IMG/VR virus record: IMGVR_UViG_3300029448_000092
Location: 1 to 44,311 of that record
Direction: 5' to 3' (one strand)
Length of the DNA: 44,311 nt
Origin: a virus
The notes under the pieces: model-generated
The model's database searches: none
What the model was told of the DNA's origin: nothing
The model's input: only the letters and a program-made list of their open reading frames with translations
Position numbers and translations under genes: made by a program
In this document: in pieces, positions 1 through 8,829 of the stretch
Layout: each line of letters begins with the position of its first letter
Numbering within the stretch: the first letter of the stretch is position 1

Positions 1-57
1 AGCATGAGATTTGATGAACAAGAAGTTTTTGATAAAATTAAAAAAGAAATTAAATAA
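1..57 (+). CDS. C-terminal end of an unidentified protein (cut by window edge)
   Basis: An open frame enters the window and ends at a TAA. The visible residues are SMRFDEQEVFDKIKKEIK, a charged helical tail. An ATG at base 4 could start a 17-residue peptide, but an upstream gene cut by the window edge is more likely, given how tightly genes are packed here. It lies just before the lysis genes, so it may be the end of a tail protein. Function cannot be told from this fragment. Confidence 0.5.
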   Translation, partial: SMRFDEQEVFDKIKKEIK

Positions 58-78
58 TTGACGCTTAGTTTAGAAGTG

Positions 79-111
79 GAAATTTATCAAGAAATTTGGT
101 ATATTTCTTTT
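79..111 (+). terminator. Possible AT-rich intrinsic terminator
   Basis: The two halves 79-91 and 95-107 can pair over 13 positions with one mismatch and two wobbles, around a three-base loop, and are followed by TTTT. The stem is very AT-rich, so it would be a weak terminator or a processing hairpin. It sits in the 94-base gap between the first partial gene and the next gene. Confidence 0.3.
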
Positions 112-151
112 AAACTAGCTAATAAAAGATTAAAAGGAAATAGGTGGAATA

Positions 152-298
152 ATGGATTTTATAGTATTTATAGGTGGTATAATAATTGGAATGCTAGGAC
201 ATCATGTAGCTTGCTATATGGGATTCTTAGAAAGATTTGCTATGGTTTGTCCATGCAAAAAAGACAGTAAAGTCTCTAAAAAGAAAAAGAAAAAATAA
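152..298 (+). CDS. Small single-pass membrane protein, lysis cluster
   Basis: This 48-residue frame has an AGGTGG ribosome binding site upstream of its ATG and ends 12 bases before the next gene, which fits the tight spacing around it. Residues 2-15 (DFIVFIGGIIIGML) form a transmembrane helix. A CPC motif follows near residue 34, and the C-terminus is a run of lysines. A short membrane helix with a basic tail next to a holin suggests an accessory holin, antiholin or spanin-like role, but this is inference from position. Another frame across the same bases is longer but has no ribosome binding site and encodes nothing protein-like. Confidence 0.65.
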   Translation: MDFIVFIGGIIIGMLGHHVACYMGFLERFAMVCPCKKDSKVSKKKKKK

Positions 299-310
299 CA
301 CGGAGGCCTA

Positions 311-496
311 ATGGCTAAAGAAAAAATGGAAGTAAGTTTAAAAGAAGCAGCAACAACCGAAATGGAAACATTAGTTGAACAGCATAATACTCTTGTAAAG
401 AATATACAAGAAGGACAAGCTCGTTTAACTGAAGTAAAAGAAATGCTTATAGCAAAACAAGGCTATTTAAAAGCGTTAGAGGATGTTGAAAAATAG
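311..496 (+). CDS. Small coiled-coil protein of unknown function
   Basis: The 61-residue product is almost entirely helical and charged, with heptad-like spacing of L, V and I between residues 15 and 55, as in a short coiled coil. A strong CGGAGG ribosome binding site precedes the ATG. Its TAG stop shares a base with the GTG start of the holin gene, so the two are translationally coupled. Position beside the holin suggests a lysis-timing or spanin-related accessory, but it has no signal peptide or lipobox. I do not recognise the family. Confidence 0.7.
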   Translation: MAKEKMEVSLKEAATTEMETLVEQHNTLVKNIQEGQARLTEVKEMLIAKQGYLKALEDVEK

Positions 497-867
497 TGCC
501 TAAATTAGATATAATAGGCACACTTATTGACAAGGTTTCAGACAATGTTGATAGGTTTACTTTAGATAAACAAGAAAAAGCTGAGCTTATAGCAGAAATT
601 AACAAAGCTCAGATGGAAGTTAATAAAGTAGAAGCTGGTCATAATTCTATATTTGTAAGCGGCTGGAGGCCCTTTACAGGATGGATTTGTGCAACAGCGT
701 TAGGATATCATTTTATTCTACAACCTTTATTGGCTTTTGTACTATACGCTAATGGTATTGAAGTTGTGTTGCCTGTGTTTGACATGGGCACACTTACTAC
801 AATACTCCTTGGGATGCTCGGTCTTGGGGGAATGCGTAGTCTAGAAAAAGTACAGAAAAAAAACTAG
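496..867 (+). CDS. Holin, 3-TM (GTA holin-like) family
   Basis: The 123-residue protein has an amphipathic charged N-terminus (about 1-45), then the motif SGWRPFTGW near residue 55 and two to three hydrophobic segments (about 58-75, 80-90 and 95-115). The xSxFVxGWRPFxGWxCA pattern before the membrane segments is the signature I associate with the three-helix holin family also found in gene transfer agents. Holins form lesions in the inner membrane that let endolysin reach the peptidoglycan. The start is GTG, coupled to the upstream stop. The lysozyme that would work with it is encoded about 5 kb downstream, among tail genes. Confidence 0.85.
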   Translation: MPKLDIIGTLIDKVSDNVDRFTLDKQEKAELIAEINKAQMEVNKVEAGHNSIFVSGWRPFTGWICATALGYHFILQPLLAFVLYANGIEVVLPVFDMGTLTTILLGMLGLGGMRSLEKVQKKN

Positions 868-876
868 GAGGTTTTT

Positions 877-1647
877 TTGAAGCTTAAGAAACGTGGTGTA
901 GTAATACCAGACCAGCATTATCCATTAGAAGATAGAGCTGCGGTAGAATGTGTTAAGAAAGCAATATTAAAAATAAAACCAACAGTATTTGTAAACTTAG
1001 GTGATGTTGGAGAATGGGAATCTTGTTCAGCTTGGAAATATAAAGACAAGAAGTTACCACCACTAGAGTTTCAATTACCTATAGTGGATGAAGATATTAG
1101 ATTAGTAAACGAAGGATTAGATGAGTGGGATGAAGTTCTTAAAGAGGTTGGATGTAAAGAAAAGTATTTATTACAAGGTAACCACGATCTCTGGCTGGAT
1201 AATTTTGCTAATAAGTTTCCTTATCTTGATAACTACAGCTTTTTTAAAGCGTGTAGGATTAAAGAAAGAGGATACAAATATACAGAGTACAACTTACCAA
1301 TCCAAGTAGGTAAATTGGTATTTTTTCATGGTGCGTTTGCAACAACATATCATGCAAAAAAACATTTAGAGACGTACGGAGAGAATGTAATGTATGGACA
1401 CGTACATGACATACAACGACATACTATGACAAAGCTTAATAGTAACATCGGTGCTTGGTCTATGGGGTGTTTAAAAGATATGTCACATGAAAGTAATAAG
1501 TGGCTAAAAGGTAGATTACATAACTGGGGTCACGCATTTGCTATTGTTGATTGGTATGACAACGGAGAATTTAAAGTAGAAACAGTAGAGATTACAGATG
1601 GTAAGACATCTGTATGGGGAGAAATAATAGATGGCAGACTTAAATAG
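877..1647 (+). CDS. Calcineurin-like metallophosphoesterase
   Basis: This 256-residue protein carries the full set of metal-ligand motifs of the calcineurin-like phosphoesterase superfamily: D12-x-H14, G42-D43, GNHD at 101-104, H151 and GHVH at 174-177. Such enzymes hydrolyse phosphomono- or diesters with a two-metal centre. The start is a TTG eight bases after an AGGAGG box. Phage members may act on nucleic acids, nucleotides or protein phosphates, and nothing here fixes the substrate. Its place between the holin and a tail gene is unusual for a nucleic-acid enzyme and hints at a late role, for example on host RNA or cyclic-nucleotide signals. That is inference. Confidence 0.88.
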   Translation: MKLKKRGVVIPDQHYPLEDRAAVECVKKAILKIKPTVFVNLGDVGEWESCSAWKYKDKKLPPLEFQLPIVDEDIRLVNEGLDEWDEVLKEVGCKEKYLLQGNHDLWLDNFANKFPYLDNYSFFKACRIKERGYKYTEYNLPIQVGKLVFFHGAFATTYHAKKHLETYGENVMYGHVHDIQRHTMTKLNSNIGAWSMGCLKDMSHESNKWLKGRLHNWGHAFAIVDWYDNGEFKVETVEITDGKTSVWGEIIDGRLK

Positions 1648-1747
1648 TGCACAAGGAGCAGTTACATCTAATAAAGTAGGTAAACCTTTAATTGGCGTAC
1701 CTATTGATAGTAGAAAAAAAAGAAATCTGAAGAAAGGCAAAAAATAA
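1631..1747 (+). CDS. Small basic protein coupled to the tail gene
   Basis: A 38-residue frame starts 17 bases before the phosphoesterase stop, behind a GGGGAG box, and ends in a TAATG overlap with the next start. Both junctions are the kind used throughout this genome, which is the main support for it. The product has a plain N-terminal half and a basic tail (SRKKRNLKKGKK). A similar small basic protein precedes the gene at the right-hand window end. Function unknown. Confidence 0.6.
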   Translation: MADLNSAQGAVTSNKVGKPLIGVPIDSRKKRNLKKGKK

Positions 1748-4356
1748 TGGCTCAAAAAGCTATTCTAAACATTAGTAACTATAGTGGAGGTTTAAATAAT
1801 CACACTAATGCTAGGGATATAGAAGGTAATCAATTTCAAGATATTGATTCGTTATCTATAGATATTCCAGGCAAATTAAAAGTTATGGGTGCAACAGCAG
1901 ATTTTAGTCCTGTAAAAACATTAACAATATCAGGTTCTACGTTTACTCCTACAGTTGGTAATGGATTATTTTATTTTAAATCAGACAAAGACCCAGAACA
2001 AACTACAAATGCAGTAGATAATACTGAAATGTTACTTATAAATGACAAAACAGACCATGAAATTAAAATATTTGATAAAACAGACAACGCTTATAGCTCA
2101 AAAACAATAGATTACGGCCCTGCAGCTTCAGATGTAGAGTATACAGCCATAGATGGCAATGTAAGAGTAACAGCAACCGATTTTAGCAATGATAACCATA
2201 CTCCTAAGGTATTTACCTTTATAAATGAGAAATTAGACTACGGAAATCCTAGTACTACTAACAATGTACCAAGATTAGACAAAGTTGGCTGGTTTGAAGA
2301 TACTGCTACTATTGACAAACCATCTGATAGTGAAATAGAATTAATTCACAGAAATGATAGTAATTTAGCTTTAATACCTCTTAACTCTACAAGTGGCGCT
2401 ACACTTAATGGAGCTATAAGTAGCACTGGAGCTATAACTCCTAATATAACTAATATAGGTAAGCTTACACTTGGTGGTTACATACAAATAGATAATGAAA
2501 TTATGCATATAGGAGCAATAAATGGTAATCAATTAACTATAAGCGCTACTGACAGGGGAAGATTTGGTACTACAGCTGCAAATCACGCAGATGGAGCTGC
2601 AATATTACATAGAAATAGAAGTGTAGTTAATACCGAAGTTATAAGAGTACCTTACGGACAATTAACACATACAAATAACACAGGTAAGTTAGTTGTAAAT
2701 ATATGGGCTGGAACTGAAAATAGATTTGATGGAACTATTCCAAATAATGCTGCTGTAGGAAATGCTACGCATGGAACATGGTTTGCTTCAGCTTATGATA
2801 AAATTAACTTATTTGTACAATATGAATATTTAGATGGACAACTTAGTGAAATAGAGTATAAATCTACAATGGTAGCACCAGAAGGATTAGGAGCTCAAAC
2901 AAATTATAGATTGTATTTTAATATGTTTGGACATATACCCAATAAACCTCGTTTAAAATGTATGCACATATTGTGGAATAAAACAAACGACGGTTTTAAT
3001 GGAATTGCAAGTGATGCAACAAGTACAATGACTGCAACACAAAATGTAAAATATAAGCTTTTAGAGATTGATTTAAGAAAAGGTTGGAGAATACCAGGAG
3101 CCAAGGATTACCAAAAGTTAGGAGCAATAACTGCTCCCTCTACTAATTCTCAAAAGTTTTATGCATGGCCAGAAAATCTTCTAACTGCTAGTAGTGAAGA
3201 CTTAGGTTACCACATACAATACGGAGCAGGCTTGTATGGTCAAGGAATAGAAGACCCTTTACAAACAGAGGTTGCATTAGAAATAGACCCTTCTGTTATT
3301 GGACCCACTGGAACTTCTTACAAAACTGGAACAATATTAAACAGAAAGCTTTATGTTGGTAATGTTAAATACAAAGACCCAATTACTGGAGAATTACAGA
3401 CAAGTAATGATACTGTATTTAAATCTAATGTAAATAATTTTGACACATTTGAATTTGAGAATAGAATAGATGTTGAAATAAACGACGGAGATGATATAGT
3501 AAAATTAGAATCTTTAAATGGTCGTCTATTGCAATTTAAAAAGAATGTTTTACATGTTATAAACGTAAGTAGAGATATAGAGTTTTTAGAAGCTAGTTTA
3601 GATTATAAAGGAGTAGCAGAAAAACACCATGTATTAAAAGGTGAAGGATTTATAGCTTGGTTTAATCAATATGGAGTATTTTTATATGACGGAGAGCAAG
3701 TCAAAGATATGTTATTGGATAATAAAGGACAGCAAAGATTAGTATGGAAAGCTAATTATTATCATGCTGACAATGTTATAGGTTTTATACCAGAAGAAAA
3801 ACATATTATAATAGCAAATAAAAATCAAAAGGTATTAGTATTAGATTTAAAATCTATGTCTTGGTCTTATGGTAGTAAAAGATTTACTACTAATGTAAAT
3901 ACCAATATGGTAACGTTAGACGATGGTAAATTAGCATGGGTAGAAAAAGACGGAAGCGAACTAAAACTTCGTTATTTCAATCCAGATGCAACTAATTTAA
4001 TTGGAACTACGAATCTAGATGAGCTTGCACTAAAAACAAAAGATTATACATTTAACAATCCTAGTGTAGATAAAAAGATAATATCTGTTTATATAAATTA
4101 TAAAAACGGCGATGGTGTTGTTTTGCATGGCTTTACTGACAATGCAGAAGAAATCATAGCTAGATTAGATGGTAACAATGAAACAGAATTTAAAACTTTA
4201 AGAATAAACATGAGAGAAAGTAAAGCAGAGTTTACAGAGCCAAAAGCATTTAATAATATAAAAAACTTTGGGTTAAGACTATCTGGTACTGATGTTAATA
4301 GTAATTTTGAAATTAATGATATGCAAGTTGTATACAGAGAGAAGAGTGTAAAATGA
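1747..4356 (+). CDS. Large tail/nozzle structural protein
   Basis: The 869-residue protein begins with an NxSNYSGGLNNxxxARDI segment followed by a PGKLKxMG turn at about 42-48. This resembles tail nozzle or stabilisation proteins of short-tailed phages (T7 gp12 / P22 gp10 type), which open with a GGLN strand and a PG-turn. Near residues 235-282 a beta segment (IDNEIMHIG...ATDRGRFGTTAANHADGA) matches a small beta domain common in phage virion proteins. The rest is rich in N, T, D and beta-prone sequence with no membrane segment. The start is set by the TAATG overlap, and the end overlaps the next gene by ATGA. A structural role is firm; the exact tail position is inferred. Confidence 0.7.
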   Translation: MAQKAILNISNYSGGLNNHTNARDIEGNQFQDIDSLSIDIPGKLKVMGATADFSPVKTLTISGSTFTPTVGNGLFYFKSDKDPEQTTNAVDNTEMLLINDKTDHEIKIFDKTDNAYSSKTIDYGPAASDVEYTAIDGNVRVTATDFSNDNHTPKVFTFINEKLDYGNPSTTNNVPRLDKVGWFEDTATIDKPSDSEIELIHRNDSNLALIPLNSTSGATLNGAISSTGAITPNITNIGKLTLGGYIQIDNEIMHIGAINGNQLTISATDRGRFGTTAANHADGAAILHRNRSVVNTEVIRVPYGQLTHTNNTGKLVVNIWAGTENRFDGTIPNNAAVGNATHGTWFASAYDKINLFVQYEYLDGQLSEIEYKSTMVAPEGLGAQTNYRLYFNMFGHIPNKPRLKCMHILWNKTNDGFNGIASDATSTMTATQNVKYKLLEIDLRKGWRIPGAKDYQKLGAITAPSTNSQKFYAWPENLLTASSEDLGYHIQYGAGLYGQGIEDPLQTEVALEIDPSVIGPTGTSYKTGTILNRKLYVGNVKYKDPITGELQTSNDTVFKSNVNNFDTFEFENRIDVEINDGDDIVKLESLNGRLLQFKKNVLHVINVSRDIEFLEASLDYKGVAEKHHVLKGEGFIAWFNQYGVFLYDGEQVKDMLLDNKGQQRLVWKANYYHADNVIGFIPEEKHIIIANKNQKVLVLDLKSMSWSYGSKRFTTNVNTNMVTLDDGKLAWVEKDGSELKLRYFNPDATNLIGTTNLDELALKTKDYTFNNPSVDKKIISVYINYKNGDGVVLHGFTDNAEEIIARLDGNNETEFKTLRINMRESKAEFTEPKAFNNIKNFGLRLSGTDVNSNFEINDMQVVYREKSVK

Positions 4357-4568
4357 TAAATTCTATGGAGTTAAAATTAAAAAAACTTGCTATGAAAGTA
4401 AGAGAACAAGAACAGCAATTAGAAACACCTATGAAAGTAGAAGTTGTAAAACCTAAAACTAATGAAGGTGTATCTGGCGATAAAAAAATAGTTAAAGAAG
4501 GCGAATTAGTATATCAATATATAAAAGTAGATAACAATTGGTATAAAACAGAATTGGAGAAAGTATGA
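4353..4568 (+). CDS. Small protein of unknown function, tail operon
   Basis: The 71-residue product has a helical, K/E/Q-rich first half and a C-terminal segment with alternating aromatic and charged residues (YQYIKVDNNWYKTEL), probably a beta hairpin. It is joined to both neighbours by ATGA overlaps, so it is translated with the tail protein and the lysozyme-like virion protein. A chaperone or minor virion part is possible. I do not recognise the family. Confidence 0.75.
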   Translation: MINSMELKLKKLAMKVREQEQQLETPMKVEVVKPKTNEGVSGDKKIVKEGELVYQYIKVDNNWYKTELEKV

Positions 4569-5986
4569 GATTACATCAAGTTATAAGTGCTGCTGCAAGA
4601 GCAGAAATATCAGAACAAAATAGACAGTTACAATCTGAAATAGAAAACGACCCTTTTGTAATGGCGGCACAAGTTGGTACTGGAGTAGTGTCGTCCTTAG
4701 CAGTAGGTAAAAAATTAGCTGGTATGCCTAATAGTCAGCTTGAAGCTGCCAAAAAATATATGTACGAAAATGACCTAGATAAATATAAACAAATATTTGG
4801 AGACAAACCTTATGTAGCACCAGGGGGAAGAAAAAAATTGTTTGGTGAAAATGGAGTATTTGACGGAAGTTTATTAAAAGGCCTTTTTAAAAATGATAAT
4901 GACAAACTTAACAACAATCCTTTACCTCCAAACGAAATGACAGTTGCTGGAACAGTAGTTGCAAACGATGGAGCTTATGGCAATCTTGTAGAAAGTGTAA
5001 AAGTTGACGGAGAAAATATCAATCCTACTTATACTTTTAATCCAGAAATAGAAACTGACTTATTTAATACAGCTATGGGAGTAGACGGAGATACTACAAA
5101 ATTTTATGAACAAAAACCTGATAAAGATGCAAGTTATGATACAAAAAAATATGATTCTGTAACTGATTATTTACAAGAAGTAGAAGGATTTATCGGAAAA
5201 TCTAAATGGGATGAAAATGCTTATAGATATGGATACGGTACTGATACTTTTATAACTGCAGACGGAGATAGTCTTGCAGTTACTAAAAGAGGTAAAATGA
5301 GTAAAATATCTAAAGAAGAAGCAAAAAAACAATTAGAAATGCAAATAGACAGAACATTTAGAAAAGAATTGCGTACTAAATTTGGTAAAGATTTTTATGA
5401 TGGATTACCAAAGGGAGTACGTATAGGATTAGAATCTTTAGCTTATAACGCTGGTTCTGATTTAAATGATAAAAACGGTGAAATCAAAAAAGCTATACTA
5501 GCAAAAGATTTTAATAAAGCAGCAGATTTAATAGCATCTCAAGTGCCTAAAGATTCTAAGCTCTTTAACAGAAGGCAGCAGGAAGCTGCTTTTGTAAGAG
5601 GTAGCAATCAAGAGTCTGTCCCAGGGCCTGTAAACCCAGCTTCAGCTTCAACTGTAAACGAAAAATCTTGGATGACTAGTGCTAACACTATTACCGCAGA
5701 AATCATGGGATTTGAAGGGACTAATGATTTTAGAAATTATATGGACGAAGAAATTGTAGAAAGAGATGGAGCAGGAAATGTATCTGGTTTTAATCCAAAA
5801 CTTGTAAGTAGAATTAATGGATATGTAGACAAAAGTGTAGATTTTATTAAATCAACTAAGCTAGCAAGAATGATTGGAGAGTATAACGAAATAATAAGAC
5901 GTGATGAAGATTATAGACAAGGATATAACCCAAATACTCAAAATCCCTTAGGTAATACACAGTCATTAACTGAGCCAATGGAATGA
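4565..5986 (+). CDS. Virion protein with an internal lysozyme-like domain
   Basis: The 473-residue protein has an N-terminal helical part with a hydrophobic stretch near 37-50, a low-complexity linker, and a lysozyme-like domain at about 200-346. In that domain E207 is followed eight residues later by D216, then by a YGYGT turn at 222-226, LESLAYNAG at 289-297 and RRQQEAAF at 336-343. This is the layout of GH24-type muramidases. The usual third catalytic threonine five residues after D216 is replaced (R221 sits near there), as in lysozyme variants with an xYRYGYGT pattern. About 130 further residues follow the domain. Its place among tail genes suggests a virion-associated enzyme that opens the cell wall at infection. 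Confidence 0.7.
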   Translation: MRLHQVISAAARAEISEQNRQLQSEIENDPFVMAAQVGTGVVSSLAVGKKLAGMPNSQLEAAKKYMYENDLDKYKQIFGDKPYVAPGGRKKLFGENGVFDGSLLKGLFKNDNDKLNNNPLPPNEMTVAGTVVANDGAYGNLVESVKVDGENINPTYTFNPEIETDLFNTAMGVDGDTTKFYEQKPDKDASYDTKKYDSVTDYLQEVEGFIGKSKWDENAYRYGYGTDTFITADGDSLAVTKRGKMSKISKEEAKKQLEMQIDRTFRKELRTKFGKDFYDGLPKGVRIGLESLAYNAGSDLNDKNGEIKKAILAKDFNKAADLIASQVPKDSKLFNRRQQEAAFVRGSNQESVPGPVNPASASTVNEKSWMTSANTITAEIMGFEGTNDFRNYMDEEIVERDGAGNVSGFNPKLVSRINGYVDKSVDFIKSTKLARMIGEYNEIIRRDEDYRQGYNPNTQNPLGNTQSLTEPME

Positions 5987-6489
5987 TGTTTAATATATTT
6001 AAAAAGAAAAAAGATACCTTTATGGAAAAGCTCTTTAAGCATATTGAGTTAAGAGAAGGTTATAAGCAAAGCGTATACTTAGATGTGTTAGGAAAAGCAA
6101 CTTGTGGTATTGGTCATTTATTAAGTAAAGAAGAACTTAAAAAATATCCTGTAAAATCTTTAGTACCAAAGGGTGTAATAGATAAATGGTTTAAACAAGA
6201 CATTAAAACTGCTATAGATGCATCTACTAAACAAATAAAAGCATTAAAATTAATTGATGAAGATTTTAAAATAGCTTTAGTGTCAGTAAACTATCAGCTA
6301 GGTGCAAGTTGGCATAAAAAGTTTCCTATGACATGGAAACTATTAAAAGCAAAGCATTATGATGATGCAATTAAAGAATTATTATATAAAAACCCACCAG
6401 AAATGGACCCATCTACATGGAAAGAACAAACTCCAGTAAGAGTTGAAGATTTTGTAGAGGCAATAGAAAGAATTAAGGAGAAAGCATAA
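5983..6489 (+). CDS. Endolysin, T4-type lysozyme (GH24 muramidase)
   Basis: The 168-residue protein has the classic T4 lysozyme catalytic triad with exact spacing: E25, eight residues, D34, five residues, T40, within REGYKQSVYLD and KATCGIGH. Length and the C-terminal helical lobe match T4-type lysozymes. The N-terminus (MMFNIFKKKK) is basic and has no clear signal peptide, so export should depend on the holin encoded at the left end. It overlaps the preceding gene by ATGA and the following one by TAATG. It could also be a second virion lysozyme given its neighbours, but its complete triad and compact size favour the endolysin. Confidence 0.88.
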   Translation: MMFNIFKKKKDTFMEKLFKHIELREGYKQSVYLDVLGKATCGIGHLLSKEELKKYPVKSLVPKGVIDKWFKQDIKTAIDASTKQIKALKLIDEDFKIALVSVNYQLGASWHKKFPMTWKLLKAKHYDDAIKELLYKNPPEMDPSTWKEQTPVRVEDFVEAIERIKEKA

Positions 6490-7151
6490 TGGCTAATTAT
6501 TTTGACATGGAACCTAAAAATGTTACTAAAGAAAGCAAACTTATTGATGAAGAGCTTACAAAAATAGTTCCAAAAGATAAAGTACAAGGAAACGTAGATT
6601 CAAAACCGAATGTACCATTAGAAAGCGATGGAATTTCTATAGAAGAAATAGAAATGGAAAATAAAACAAATATGAGAAATAGATATGCAGATATTGCCAT
6701 GGAAATAGGTTTTGACCCTGTAGAATATGTAGATATGAACGATGCAAATGATAAAGAGTTTGGTACTTTTAATCCTATAGTTCCTTTAATGTTTTCAGAT
6801 GACCCTAAAGTTATAGATACAGTTAAAGCAGCTTTAAGAAATCAAAAAGCTGGAGTATATCGTGACACTGGCATGACACCAATGCAACGTGCTATTTTAA
6901 ATGGAGAAAGAGTAGAATTAGGGCCACCTACAGAAACTGTAAGTCCATTACAAAAAGCTTTAACAGCAGCTAAAAATAACGAAGCAATGGCTTTTATTAA
7001 TCCAATGATTGCTATGGAAAATGCTTACAATAAGATGAGAAATTTAGAAATAGGTAAAATATGGACTTTAGATGATGCATTAATAAATCTAAAAGATCGT
7101 AATGGTAATAATATTTTAACTGGAAAATCAGAAAATCAAGGAGAGTACTAA
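6489..7151 (+). CDS. Hypothetical virion-region protein
   Basis: The 220-residue product starts acidic and disordered (about 1-55), then has predicted helical stretches with PLMFSDDPKVIDTVKAAL and a PMQRAILNG segment near 130. No membrane segment, catalytic motif or known fold is visible. It is embedded between the lysozyme and the putative ejection proteins and coupled to the former by TAATG, so a minor virion or assembly role is likely. Not recognised. Confidence 0.75.
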   Translation: MANYFDMEPKNVTKESKLIDEELTKIVPKDKVQGNVDSKPNVPLESDGISIEEIEMENKTNMRNRYADIAMEIGFDPVEYVDMNDANDKEFGTFNPIVPLMFSDDPKVIDTVKAALRNQKAGVYRDTGMTPMQRAILNGERVELGPPTETVSPLQKALTAAKNNEAMAFINPMIAMENAYNKMRNLEIGKIWTLDDALINLKDRNGNNILTGKSENQGEY

Positions 7152-7152
7152 T

Positions 7153-7689
7153 ATGGGCGTAGGAGCAAAAATAGGAGCTAGTATGATGTCAAATCCAATA
7201 GGATGGGCATTAGCAGGTTTATCGGTAGTGAATTATTTTTCTGCAAGAAGAAAGCAACAAAAAATGAGAGAAAGAATGGCTCCAATAGCTGCAAACCAAA
7301 TGGGACAAATTGTTGGAGAAAGAAAAGAAATTGTAGGTGAGTATAGAGGAATGGCTAAAACAGCACAAGCACAAGGAGATGTTGCACTGTCATCTTTAGC
7401 AACAAATAGACAACAAAGAATGGACAAAGCTTCACAAAATATAGGCGGCGCAAATTTAGCTTATGGTGGTGGTAATTTAGCAAGTGATAATTTATTATCT
7501 GCATTTAATGACCAGATGAGTCAAAGAAGTATGCAAACAACAAATCAAACAGTAGCAATACAAAATAGATTAGCTGGAGAACTTAGAAGTCTAGATTCTT
7601 CTGCTTTACAATTAAAATCAATGTATGCACAACAAGGTATTAATGTAGGTTATAATATGACCAACGTAGACCAACTAAAATACGTTTAA
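7153..7689 (+). CDS. Putative internal virion / DNA-ejection protein (gp14-like)
   Basis: The 178-residue protein begins with a glycine/alanine/serine-rich hydrophobic segment (about 2-30, MGVGAKIGASMMSNPIGWAL) and continues as long Q/A/M-rich helices. In T7-like phages the smallest ejection protein, gp14 (196 residues), looks like this and precedes two larger ejection proteins; here a 375-residue and a giant protein follow. I infer that it enters the host envelope with the genome. There is no sequence motif that proves homology. The ribosome binding site is GGAGA, eight bases before the ATG. Confidence 0.55.
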   Translation: MGVGAKIGASMMSNPIGWALAGLSVVNYFSARRKQQKMRERMAPIAANQMGQIVGERKEIVGEYRGMAKTAQAQGDVALSSLATNRQQRMDKASQNIGGANLAYGGGNLASDNLLSAFNDQMSQRSMQTTNQTVAIQNRLAGELRSLDSSALQLKSMYAQQGINVGYNMTNVDQLKYV

Positions 7690-7698
7690 GGAGAAAAC

Positions 7699-8826
7699 AT
7701 GGCACAACAAGATATAGTAGCAGCAAGAACGAGTTCTTTTGCACAACTTTTAATGGCTTTAGATAAATTATTAGAACCATCCGAAGCAGAAAAAAGAGCA
7801 GATGATTTATTTTTGCAAGTAAGAGCAAGACAGATGGAAATGCAAATGACTAGAGATGCTCAAAATTTAGAAACAGCAGTAGCATCACAAAAAGCAGATT
7901 CTGATTTAGCTTCTGCTCCCGAACTTTTAGAAACGGATTTTTCTTTTGCTGGAGAAGCACAACATAGATTTGGTTTATATAGATTTGGTAACATGGTAAA
8001 TGGACCACTAGTTCAATCAACTAATCCAGGCGAAATAACAAGAAGTATTTGGAATCCAAGTAGATATATAAAAGGCTCTCATGATAAGCTAGTAAATCCA
8101 GTAACTGTAGCAGTAGGTGTTATGGCAGCTCCATCATTAGCATCTGCAGGTTTAAGGACTACTTTTGGTTTAGCTACAAGTAGAGCTAGATTAAAGTTAA
8201 TACAAAGACTCTCACCTTTAAATGCAAAAAATGTAAAACTTTTAAAAGAATTAAATAAAATTGAACCTAGATTAGCTAAAGCCTTTGAAAAAACCTTACC
8301 TATTTTAGAGAAAAATTTAAAAGCTTCAGGTAAATTTGGAGGAACTATTACAGCTGGTGCGGTTTTTTCTGAAATAAGTGGTGTTTCAGACTATTTAGCT
8401 AGTACACCTTCTTTTTTTGATAAAAATCAAGATGCAGCTAGTAGAAATAGTCATTTTCAACCAAAAGTTTTTGGTGATATGAATGATGGTGTACAAACGT
8501 TAAAAAAATTATACAATCAAGTTGATTTTGCTGCACAACAAGGTATTTCTATGCCTGAATCTCACGCTATGTTAGTTAGAAAAATGCAAGAACTGAACAT
8601 GAATTATAGTCAGGATTCTCAAGCAGGTCGTTATATTCATCATGAACTGTACACTAATTACAAACCAGATGAAATGATGGAATTTAGAGAAGGTAAAAAA
8701 TTAAAAACTAAATTAGTAAGAGAACAATTTGAATTAGATGGTAGATTTCTTAATGATGCGTTACTAAAATTAAATAGCTATGGTGAAAAACAAGGCTATA
8801 GTAATCTAAATAGACAAGGATACTAA
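7699..8826 (+). CDS. Putative internal virion protein
   Basis: The 375-residue product is helix-rich. A charged N-terminal half is followed by a hydrophobic stretch near residues 133-155 (VNPVTVAVGVMAAPSLASAG) and a basic amphipathic region (ARLKLIQRLSPLNAKNV), then a GT/A-rich segment near 215-235. Membrane-active helices in a protein lying between a gp14-like and a giant protein fit an ejected virion protein. No enzymatic motif is visible. AAGGAG precedes the start, and the giant gene begins four bases after the stop. Confidence 0.6.
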   Translation: MAQQDIVAARTSSFAQLLMALDKLLEPSEAEKRADDLFLQVRARQMEMQMTRDAQNLETAVASQKADSDLASAPELLETDFSFAGEAQHRFGLYRFGNMVNGPLVQSTNPGEITRSIWNPSRYIKGSHDKLVNPVTVAVGVMAAPSLASAGLRTTFGLATSRARLKLIQRLSPLNAKNVKLLKELNKIEPRLAKAFEKTLPILEKNLKASGKFGGTITAGAVFSEISGVSDYLASTPSFFDKNQDAASRNSHFQPKVFGDMNDGVQTLKKLYNQVDFAAQQGISMPESHAMLVRKMQELNMNYSQDSQAGRYIHHELYTNYKPDEMMEFREGKKLKTKLVREQFELDGRFLNDALLKLNSYGEKQGYSNLNRQGY

Positions 8827-8829
8827 TAA

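Noticed and set aside
58-270. 70-residue frame from a TTG on the plus strand
   Set aside because: No ribosome binding site, and it overlaps in another frame the 152-298 gene, which has a good one, a clean transmembrane helix and proper spacing.
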